Source: Sphingopyxis sp. (GTDB lineage: Bacteria; Pseudomonadota; Alphaproteobacteria; Sphingomonadales; Sphingomonadaceae). Taken from it: a DNA stretch of 64,000 nucleotides. The notes under the pieces were generated by a model that saw only the letters and a program-made list of their open reading frames with translations, was not told the origin of the DNA and did not search any database. Made by a program: the position numbers and the translations under genes. Below are positions 25,702 to 33,144 of the stretch, in pieces (position 1 is the first letter of the stretch; every line of letters starts with the position of its first letter). The stretch is taken from contig JAGHZY010000005.1 in NCBI GenBank assembly GCA_017745175.1, forward strand, positions 1 through 64,000. The letters run 5' to 3'.

Positions 25702-26532
25702 TTAATCGCCCAACCAATCGGTTGTGATCTTTCCCCTATGCCCCTCTGGCGCCAGCGCGGCACGCAGGGCGTCCAGCAGAGGCGGCAGCGCCTGCGTGAA
25801 GGCGTAGGGCGGGTTGACGATGAAAAGGCCCGCGCCGTTATAGATGTCGGACTGATCGCTATCGTACAACCAATGCTCCACCACCAGAAACTTCGGGATG
25901 TCGAGCTTGCGTAGCTGCGCCTTCCACCGCACATGCGTGGCGCGGTCTTTCAGCGGATACCAGACGACCGTCACGCCATGCGCCCATTTGCGGGTAGCCG
26001 CGGCGAGGGTGGCGGTGATACGGGCGCGTTCATCGGTCTGCTCGTACGGCGGGTCGACCACCACCACGCCGCGTGCGGTGCGGGGCGGCAGCATCGCCAG
26101 CCAAAGCTCGTAGGCGTCGCGCCGATGCACGGCGGCGGATGTGTCGCGCATCGCGCCGCGCAGGGCATAGGCGTCTTCGGGATGTTTCTCGTTCAGGATC
26201 AGAAAATCCTGCGGACGCAGAAGCTGCGCCAGAAATCGCGGCGATCCGGGGTAGAGGCGCGGCTCGGCCCCGGCATTTACCGCCCGTACGGCGGCGCGAT
26301 AGTCGTCCAGCAAGGGGTTCGGGTCGGCAAAGGCGCGCAACACGCCCTGTGTGGCCTCGCCGGTGCGCCTCGCTTCCTCGCCGCCAAGGTCGTACAGTCC
26401 GCAACCGGCATGGGTGTCGATCAGGGTGAGCGCGCCCGGTTTTTGCTGCAAGGCCCGCACGAGGGCGATCAGCAGGCTGTGCTTTACGACATCGGCGCTA
26501 TTGCCGGCATGAAAGCTATGGCGATAATTCAT
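25702..26532 (-). CDS. rlmJ: 23S rRNA (adenine-2030-N6)-methyltransferase RlmJ
   Basis: 276 residues. Begins MNYRHSFHAGNSADVVKH, the hallmark N-terminus of RlmJ (formerly YhiR/ComJ). AdoMet motif region LTLIDTHAGCGLYDL, and the amino-methyltransferase motif IV GVVVVDPPYEQ (DPPY). It methylates N6 of A2030 in 23S rRNA. It is a housekeeping gene marking return to core genome to the right of the IS remnant. Single-gene unit. Confidence 0.94.
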   Translation of the reverse strand: MNYRHSFHAGNSADVVKHSLLIALVRALQQKPGALTLIDTHAGCGLYDLGGEEARRTGEATQGVLRAFADPNPLLDDYRAAVRAVNAGAEPRLYPGSPRFLAQLLRPQDFLILNEKHPEDAYALRGAMRDTSAAVHRRDAYELWLAMLPPRTARGVVVVDPPYEQTDERARITATLAAATRKWAHGVTVVWYPLKDRATHVRWKAQLRKLDIPKFLVVEHWLYDSDQSDIYNGAGLFIVNPPYAFTQALPPLLDALRAALAPEGHRGKITTDWLGD

Positions 26533-26803
26533 TGTAGTTCAAAATCCTGGCGATCTGCCTTGATACGAACGGCTGGGCGCGGAAGCCGAGCGCGAGGCGG
26601 TGGAAGCAACCAATCCGGTGCCCGTATAGAGTCGGGCGGAAACCTTCAAAGCATTCTGCATAAGGCCTCAAGCCCGTGTTAGCGATCGTCACCAGAGGTG
26701 GAGACACAGGCTCCCGGGCCGCATGGGAATGTTCGATCATCGAAGAGCCGGATACGGTTGGCATTGCCGCGAAGCGCCCGGTCGCCTGATATCGGCCGAA
26801 CGT
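26533..26803. other. Intergenic region upstream of rlmJ, possible repeat sequence
   Basis: 271 bp with no family-supported gene. One leftward open frame (26516-26764) would encode IGCFHRLALGFRAQPFVSRQ, a phrase that I recall from short hypothetical ORFs in other sphingomonads. It may therefore be a dispersed non-coding repeat rather than a gene. The codon pattern does not look coding. Confidence 0.3.
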
Positions 26804-28351
26804 TCATATAACGTCGATGCTCCGCCCCAGTCTTTGCGCGCGAATTTCGCGCTTCAGGACCTTGCCCACCTTTGATCGCGGCAGATCGTCCCAGACTTCG
26901 AGATCCTTCGGCGCCTTGACGCTGCCGATCGCCGCCTTGACGTGTGCGATGATCTCGTCCGCTCCGGCGTACTTTCCGGCACGCAGTTGCACGACGGCGC
27001 AGACGCGTTCGCCCCACTTTTCGTCGGGCAGGCCGAAGACCGCGCCGTCCTGCACCGCGGGGTGCGACAGCAGTGCCGCCTCGACCTCGGCGGAATAGAC
27101 GTTGAAGCCGCCGGTGATGATCATGTCCTTGGCGCGGTCGACGATGAACAGGAAATTGTCGGGGTCGAGATAGCCGATGTCGCCGGTGCGGTGCCAGCCG
27201 TTCACGGTGGCTTCGGCGGTCGCTTCGGGATTTTTGTAATAGCCGTCCATCACGAGCGAACCGCGCACGACAATCTCGCCGCGCTCGCCTTGCAGCAGTT
27301 CCCGGCCTTCGCTGTCGAGGATCGCGACGCGGATGAGCGGGCCGGGCTTGCCCGCCGAGGACAAGCGGTGGCGTGCGACCGATCCGTCGGGGTTCAGATG
27401 ATCGCGGGGCGCCATCATCGAGATCATCATCGGCGCCTCGGTCTGGCCGAAAAGCTGCGCCATCACCGGGCCGAGCTTGCCGATGGCCTCCTCGAGCCGC
27501 GCGGGCGAGATCGGCGCAGCGCCGTACCAGAAGCACTGCACCGCCGAGAGGTCGGTCGCAGGGAGTGCAGGGTGGTCGAGCAGCATGTAGATCAAGGTCG
27601 GCGGCAGGAATGTGTGCGTGGCGCGGTGGCGCGAGGCGAGGGCCAGGAATGCGCCGATGTCGGGATAGGGCATGATCACGACCTCGCCGCCATGCGCCAT
27701 GATCGGGAAGGTCAGCACTCCTGCGGCATGCGTGAGCGGCGCCATCGCGAGATAGACCGGCCGTCCCTCGAACGGATAGCCCATCAGCGTCAGTGCGGTC
27801 ATCGCCTCAAGGTTGCGGTTCGTCAGCATCACGCCCTTGGGGTGGCCGGTCGTACCGCCGGTGCCGGGGATCATCGCGAGATCGCTGACGGGCGCCGCCG
27901 TGAATGGGACGTCGGGGGCGCCCGCCAGCCACTGATCGAGCGAGGGTGCAAAGGGCTGTTCGCCGTCGAGGCAGACGAGCAGCTCGAGCTTCGGCAAATC
28001 CTTTCGCAACGTATCGACCAGTTCGGTGAACTTGCTGTGGAAGAAGAGCGCCGCGCAGTCGAAATTGTCGAGAACATAGGCGTTCTCGGCCGCCTCGTTG
28101 CGCGGGTTGATCGGACACCAGACTGCGGCGGCACGCGAAATGGCGAAAACGCAAGCAAAGGCGACGGGATCGTTGCCCGACAGGATCGCGACATGTTTGC
28201 CCGGCACGATGCCGCTCGCATTCAGCCGGTGCGCGACGCGGTGGGTAAGCGCCTGTACCGCGGCATAGGACAGGCTGTTGCCGTCCATCGTCAGGCAGGG
28301 CGCATCGGCGCCGAGCGACGCCCCCTTGTCGAGCCAGTCGACCAGCCGCAT
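26804..28351 (-). CDS. AMP-binding acyl-CoA ligase
   Basis: 515 residues. ANL superfamily: P-loop PGTGGTTGHPKGVMLTNRN, PLTHAAGVL, FGQTEAPMMIS, GWHRTGDIGYLDPDNFLFIVDRAKDMIITGGFNVYSAEVE (hinge and A8), and the catalytic C-terminal Lys in DLPRSKVGKVLKREIR. The ATG at 28351 has GAGGAGA upstream. It is the last gene of a leftward operon (TonB receptor, SDR, saccharopine-like protein, this ligase). It activates an acid to its CoA thioester; acid unknown. Distinct from the ligase at 17188-18789. Confidence 0.92.
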   Translation of the reverse strand: MRLVDWLDKGASLGADAPCLTMDGNSLSYAAVQALTHRVAHRLNASGIVPGKHVAILSGNDPVAFACVFAISRAAAVWCPINPRNEAAENAYVLDNFDCAALFFHSKFTELVDTLRKDLPKLELLVCLDGEQPFAPSLDQWLAGAPDVPFTAAPVSDLAMIPGTGGTTGHPKGVMLTNRNLEAMTALTLMGYPFEGRPVYLAMAPLTHAAGVLTFPIMAHGGEVVIMPYPDIGAFLALASRHRATHTFLPPTLIYMLLDHPALPATDLSAVQCFWYGAAPISPARLEEAIGKLGPVMAQLFGQTEAPMMISMMAPRDHLNPDGSVARHRLSSAGKPGPLIRVAILDSEGRELLQGERGEIVVRGSLVMDGYYKNPEATAEATVNGWHRTGDIGYLDPDNFLFIVDRAKDMIITGGFNVYSAEVEAALLSHPAVQDGAVFGLPDEKWGERVCAVVQLRAGKYAGADEIIAHVKAAIGSVKAPKDLEVWDDLPRSKVGKVLKREIRAQRLGRSIDVI

Positions 28352-28362
28352 CGCCCGTCTCC

Positions 28363-29484
28363 TCAGTCTTGGACCGTGACGATCGGTTTCAGCACAAGTC
28401 CGAACTGACGCATCACGCCGAGGATTTCGCGATGCCCGAAGGCCTGGCAGGCCGAGGCGAAGCCGGTGCGGCGCGGCGGCTGCTGGAGCAGGTTCGCGGC
28501 GCACCACGCCTGCATCAGCCCGGTCTGCTTGTAATTGCAATTGCCGTGGATCAGCACATGCGCGCGGCCGAGCGGGCCCGAAGCATAGACCGAATCGATG
28601 CTGGTGTTGAGCCGCGGATTCTCGCGCGGCGGCATGTCGCCCTGGACCGATTCCGCCATCTTCGACAGGGCGGCTTCCTGTTCCTCGAACGGCAGCGGCT
28701 TGATGTCGGTGTCGATCATCTTGGTCATGCCCACGACATTGTCCATGACCTCGCGCGCGAACACGCCGCCATAGACCTTGACCGTGGAGACGCGCGGGTC
28801 GTTCTTGAACCAGATCGGGTGCGAGGTGCCGCCCCATGGCAGCGTCAGCGCGGTCGCATGCTGTCCCGGAACCTGACATTCGGTCGCGGACAGCGTCGGC
28901 CATTGGACATATTGATTGTTCTCGAGGAAATACCAGTCGGCCTTCAGGATGGTGAAGATCGTCTGAACCGAGGCATAGGTCGGGAAGCCCTTCCACAGCA
29001 CGAGCATGTCGAGCGTGTCGAGCCCGGGTACCGTCTCGAGCGCGATGTTGGCGGCGATCTCGCCGGTGGTGTACATCTGCGCGACGCAGGGCGAGAGCAG
29101 CAGGCCCTTCTTCGCGAAAGCGTCGCCCCATTTTTCCTGCGCGAGCAGCATCCAGTCCTGCTCGCCGGTGGTGTCGAGATAGTGGCAGCCTGCGGCGAGG
29201 CACGCCTCGACCGTCTCGGGGCCATATTTGATGAAGGGGCCGACCATGTTGCACACGACCTGCGCGCCCTCGAACAGCTTGGTCAGCGCCGCGACATCAT
29301 GCTCGACCTCGGCGACCTCGTAGTCGGCGGTCTCGATGCCGGGGACCTTGTCCATCACCTCCTGCACGCGTTTCGCGTCGCGCCCCGCGGCGATGAAGGG
29401 GATGCCGAGTTCGCGCAGATATTCGCAGACGAGGCGGCCGGTGTAGCCCGAGGCGCCATAGACGATGACCGGTTTCTTGCTCAT
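28363..29484 (-). CDS. Saccharopine dehydrogenase-like NAD(P)-binding protein
   Basis: 373 residues. N-terminal Rossmann motif IVYGASGYTGRLVCEYL, then AGRDAKRVQEVMDK, VCNMVGPFIKYGPETVEACLAAGCHYLDTTGEQDW (the typical trans-acting saccharopine-dehydrogenase-like segment). The C-terminal half has PWGGTSHPIWFKNDPRV and HGNCNYKQTGLMQAWCAANLL. Related proteins occur beside CoA ligases and SDRs in lipid or steroid catabolic clusters, and none is a true lysine-pathway enzyme. Probably an oxidoreductase on a hydrophobic substrate. Eleven bases separate it from the ligase gene. Confidence 0.8.
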   Translation of the reverse strand: MSKKPVIVYGASGYTGRLVCEYLRELGIPFIAAGRDAKRVQEVMDKVPGIETADYEVAEVEHDVAALTKLFEGAQVVCNMVGPFIKYGPETVEACLAAGCHYLDTTGEQDWMLLAQEKWGDAFAKKGLLLSPCVAQMYTTGEIAANIALETVPGLDTLDMLVLWKGFPTYASVQTIFTILKADWYFLENNQYVQWPTLSATECQVPGQHATALTLPWGGTSHPIWFKNDPRVSTVKVYGGVFAREVMDNVVGMTKMIDTDIKPLPFEEQEAALSKMAESVQGDMPPRENPRLNTSIDSVYASGPLGRAHVLIHGNCNYKQTGLMQAWCAANLLQQPPRRTGFASACQAFGHREILGVMRQFGLVLKPIVTVQD

Positions 29485-29516
29485 TGGATCTTCCTGTTTT
29501 CCGGATGTTTGGTGGA

Positions 29517-30287
29517 TCAGATTGCGGTGTAGCCGCCGTCGACGATCAGCTCGCTGCCGCACATGTAGGCGGCGTCGTCGCTGGCGAGGAAAAGCAGCGG
29601 CCGCGCGATCTCGCGCGTCGTCGCCATGCGGCCCAAGGGAATGGCGGCGGCGGTCGCGGCGGCGAAGCCCGCTGCTTCGTCGCCAAGTGCGCCGACCGCG
29701 TCGGCGACGAGCTTGGTCTCGCAATAGCCGGGGTGAAGCGAGTTGATCCGTACCGGCCAGCCCTTGCGCGCGCAGTCGACCGCGACTGCCTTGGTCAGCA
29801 TCGCGACGCCGGCCTTGCTGGCATTATAGGCGGGGAAGAGCGGCTCGGCGACGTTCGCGGCGATCGAGGCGACGTTGACGATTGTCCCGCCCCTTTCCTT
29901 CATTGCCTCGATACCGGCGCGAACGCCGAGAAAAACGCTCTCCAGATTGACCGCCATCAGCCGCTGCCATTCGGCCAGACCGGTATCGACCACCGACTTC
30001 AGGAATCCCGTGCCGGCGTTGTTGACGAGGATATCGAGCTTGCCTTCGCGCGCGACAACGTCGTCGATCAGCGCCGTCCACCCCGCCTCGTCGGCGACGT
30101 CCTGCTGCCGGGCTTCGGCCTTCAGCCCTTCGCTGCGGATCGCGGCGGCAGCGGCCCGGGCCTCGTCGGCGTCGATATCGGTGATCGTGACCGACGCGCC
30201 CTCGCGCGCGAATTCCTGTGCTGCCGCAAGCCCGATGCCGCGTGCGGCGCCGGTGATGAGGACGCTCTTGCCGGTAAAACGCATCAT
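29517..30287 (-). CDS. SDR family oxidoreductase
   Basis: 256 residues, classical short-chain dehydrogenase. TGAARGIGLAAAQEFAREGA binds the cofactor; DIDADEA after strand 2 suggests an NAD(H) preference; NNAGTGF; catalytic Ser in VNVASIAAN, Tyr and Lys in PAYNASKAG; the C-terminus FLASDDAAYMCGSELIVDGGYTAI is typical. Likely oxidises or reduces an alcohol/ketone in the same pathway as the adjacent ligase. Two adjacent ATG codons (30287 and 30284) follow GAGGAAC; the first is used. Confidence 0.93.
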   Translation of the reverse strand: MMRFTGKSVLITGAARGIGLAAAQEFAREGASVTITDIDADEARAAAAAIRSEGLKAEARQQDVADEAGWTALIDDVVAREGKLDILVNNAGTGFLKSVVDTGLAEWQRLMAVNLESVFLGVRAGIEAMKERGGTIVNVASIAANVAEPLFPAYNASKAGVAMLTKAVAVDCARKGWPVRINSLHPGYCETKLVADAVGALGDEAAGFAAATAAAIPLGRMATTREIARPLLFLASDDAAYMCGSELIVDGGYTAI

Positions 30288-30366
30288 ATGATGTTCCTCG
30301 ATTGGGTCAAAAAGCCGGGAGCCGGCGGGCGAGGGAGGGATGCCCGCCGGTCCCCGCTCCGGGGGT

Positions 30367-32967
30367 TCAGAAGCTGAAAGTCGCCTCGACCCCGTAAGTG
30401 CGCGGCGTGCCGCGGTTCAGATAATCGAGCCCGAAGACGTCGATATTGAGCCCGTAGGTGTAATAATATTTGTTGGTCAGATTCTTGACCCACGCGCTGA
30501 CCGAAAGATTGTCGTTCGCCTTGTAGGTCAGGCGGCTGTTGAGCAGCCAGTATCCCGGATTGCCGCAGGTGAAGGCGACCCCGGCGGGGCGGACGGCACC
30601 CGGCGTGCCGGGCTTGTCGCACGGATCGAGCCCGTAATCGCCGAAGGCGTCGAAATAATATTTGCCCATATAGCTCGCGTCGCCGCGGAGCGTCAGCTTG
30701 CTGTCGCCTTTCTCGAAAATGTCCCAGTCGAACCCGGCGTTGAAGGTCACTTTCGGCGCGTTGGGGAACGGGTTGCCGTTGACATTGCGCGTGAACTGGG
30801 TCGCCGGATCATTCGGGTCGACGACATTGCCCTTATATTTGCTGTTGAGATAGCCGAACGCCGCGTTGAGCTGCAGGCCGTCGACCGGCGCGACGGTCAG
30901 TTCGGCCTCGCCGCCCCAGACGCGGCCGTTCGCGCTGCGCGTGAAGGTTGTCGCGCCGACGACCTGCGTCGTCTGCTGGTTCGAATAGTCGTAGTAGAAG
31001 CCGGCGAGATTGAGCTGCACCCGGCGATCGAGGAACTGCGTCTTCAGGCCGCCTTCGTACGCGTTCACCTTTTCGGGCTTGATATAATAGACCTGATTGG
31101 TGCCTTGGTACGCGAGGCCGTTGTAGCTGCCGCTGCGATAGCCGCGGCTGTACTGCAGATAACCCATGATATCGTCGGCGAATTCATAGCTGATGTTGGC
31201 GCGCCCGGTCAGCCGGTTCGCCTTTTCCTTGAGATTCATCTTCGGGAGGTTGGGATTATAGGGGAAGGCGTAGGGGATCAGATTGACCGCCGGTGTCGTG
31301 CCGTCGAGGCTGTAGATGAAGGTGTTGCCGTTCAGGAACTTCACCTTGTCCATCGTGTAGCGCAGGCCCACGGCGACGGTCAGCCGCTCCGTCGCCTTCC
31401 ACGTCAGGTCGCCGTAGATTGCCTTCGAGGGGCGCGAGATATCGAAATTCTGCTTGCCGAGGATCGGACCGAAGGGCCCCGCGCCGGAAGCAAGGCATCC
31501 CTGGTAATAGGCGCCGCCGGCCGGGAAATTGCCGGTATTGTTGATCGCGATGTCGGTCTGGTACGCGACCAGCGTGCGCGCGTCGAAAAAGCCGTTCGGA
31601 TTGACGACGACGGGCGCACAGAAGCCGGGCGTGCCGGGCGTCAGGGCGGGGTTCAGCGCGAAGGCGGGCAGCACCCTGATCGAGTCGGGGGTGCCGATCG
31701 CGGCGTTATTATAGCTGCCGGGAACCCCGAGCCCGAGCAGCATCGGGCGCAGCGCGCCGAAGAAATCGGGTTCGTTGCGCGTCTCGATCTTGTCCTTGCC
31801 GTAATAGAGGCCGCCGACGAAATCGATGCTGTCGTCCGAATAGTTGAGGCGCAGGTCCTGGTTGAAATTCTTGCTGCTGCTGTTGAAGCGGATCGAGCAG
31901 AGATCGATCGGCGAGCCGTCGCAATCATTGGGCGAGGTGCTGTATTTGCCCGTGTCGTAACCCGTGATCGAGGTCAGTGTGAAATTGTCGTTGAGTTCGT
32001 AGCTGATGTTCAGCGCCACCCCCTTCGACGAGGAGAGCCGCTTGCCGCCCGCGTCGGCGGACACCTCGTTCTTGCCCAGCGCGCGCCCGCCGTTCAGCGG
32101 CGAGGGATCGAAGCGCGAATAGCCGACGACATCCTGTCCGCCGCCGAGCTGCCCGATGGAATAGGCGTTCGCGCCCCACGGATTGTCTTTCGCGGCATAG
32201 AGCTTGAGGTTGATGTCGAGCGCGTCGCTCGGTTTCCAGCGCAGCGAAACGCGGCCCGCGATCGAATCGGTGGTCCCGACCTTGCGATCCTGCGCCGGAT
32301 TATATTGCCAGCCGCCACCCTTGGCGACGGTGCCCGCGACGCGGATGCCGAGCACGTCGGGAATGATCGTCTTGTCGAAACCGCCCTCGACCGTCTTGGT
32401 GTGGTAATTGGCGTAGCCGAGCGTGAGATAACCCTCGTTGCCCGCCAGCGACGGCTTTTTCGTGAAGAAGCTGATCGCGCCGCCCGTCGTGTTGCGGCCG
32501 TAGAGCGTGCCTTGCGGTCCGCGCAGCACCTCGACACGGTCGATGTCATAGAGCTGCCCGCCATGGCTGGCGCGGAAGCTTTGATAGACTTCGTCAACAT
32601 AGACGCCGACCGGCGACGCGGTCGACGCCGAAAATTCATTGGCGACCGAAATCCCGCGCAGCGAGAAGTTCGGCTGCGTCTTGCCATAGGGGGTCGAGAT
32701 CTGCAGGCTCGGCACCGCGCCCATCAGGTCGGATGTTTCGTTGATCCCGCGGGCTTCGAGCGCGTCGCCGCCGATCGCCGAGACCGCTGCGGGAACGTCC
32801 TGAAGATTCTGCGCGCGCTTTTGCGCGGTGACGACGATCTCGGCGATTCCGCCGCTACCGGATGCCCCGCCGTCGGCGGGGGGCGCGTCCTGCGCCAGCG
32901 CGACGCCGGTCCAGCCGATCATCATGGTGGTGGACAGGCAGGTCGCCAGAAAAGCCTTGTTGGTCAC
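30367..32967 (-). CDS. TonB-dependent receptor
   Basis: 866 residues. Signal peptide to ALAQD, Gly-rich linker, TonB box EIVVTAQKRAQNLQDVP, plug with VYVDEVYQSFRASHGG and VEVLRGPQGTLYGRNTTGGAISF, and a barrel ending YGVEATFSF. This class (RxQNLQDVP, GRNTTGG) is greatly expanded in sphingomonads and often imports complex organics. First gene of the leftward operon with SDR, saccharopine-like protein and CoA ligase. The 177-bp spacer to the divergent LuxR gene probably holds its promoter. Confidence 0.95.
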   Translation of the reverse strand: MTNKAFLATCLSTTMMIGWTGVALAQDAPPADGGASGSGGIAEIVVTAQKRAQNLQDVPAAVSAIGGDALEARGINETSDLMGAVPSLQISTPYGKTQPNFSLRGISVANEFSASTASPVGVYVDEVYQSFRASHGGQLYDIDRVEVLRGPQGTLYGRNTTGGAISFFTKKPSLAGNEGYLTLGYANYHTKTVEGGFDKTIIPDVLGIRVAGTVAKGGGWQYNPAQDRKVGTTDSIAGRVSLRWKPSDALDINLKLYAAKDNPWGANAYSIGQLGGGQDVVGYSRFDPSPLNGGRALGKNEVSADAGGKRLSSSKGVALNISYELNDNFTLTSITGYDTGKYSTSPNDCDGSPIDLCSIRFNSSSKNFNQDLRLNYSDDSIDFVGGLYYGKDKIETRNEPDFFGALRPMLLGLGVPGSYNNAAIGTPDSIRVLPAFALNPALTPGTPGFCAPVVVNPNGFFDARTLVAYQTDIAINNTGNFPAGGAYYQGCLASGAGPFGPILGKQNFDISRPSKAIYGDLTWKATERLTVAVGLRYTMDKVKFLNGNTFIYSLDGTTPAVNLIPYAFPYNPNLPKMNLKEKANRLTGRANISYEFADDIMGYLQYSRGYRSGSYNGLAYQGTNQVYYIKPEKVNAYEGGLKTQFLDRRVQLNLAGFYYDYSNQQTTQVVGATTFTRSANGRVWGGEAELTVAPVDGLQLNAAFGYLNSKYKGNVVDPNDPATQFTRNVNGNPFPNAPKVTFNAGFDWDIFEKGDSKLTLRGDASYMGKYYFDAFGDYGLDPCDKPGTPGAVRPAGVAFTCGNPGYWLLNSRLTYKANDNLSVSAWVKNLTNKYYYTYGLNIDVFGLDYLNRGTPRTYGVEATFSF

Positions 32968-33144
32968 GCCTTTTCTCCCGTCGTTCGACCCCGTTCTGTG
33001 CGGCGTCTTCGTCGGGGGGAGGCTATGGCGCGGTTCGGTGCGGCGACAGCCAAGGCGGCGGGGGGAGCGATGGGGGGGGGTGATGCTGTGCTTGCCCCGC
33101 CAGGTTCAAGGCATTAGCCTTGGCGCAACAATTGGAGGGCACGA

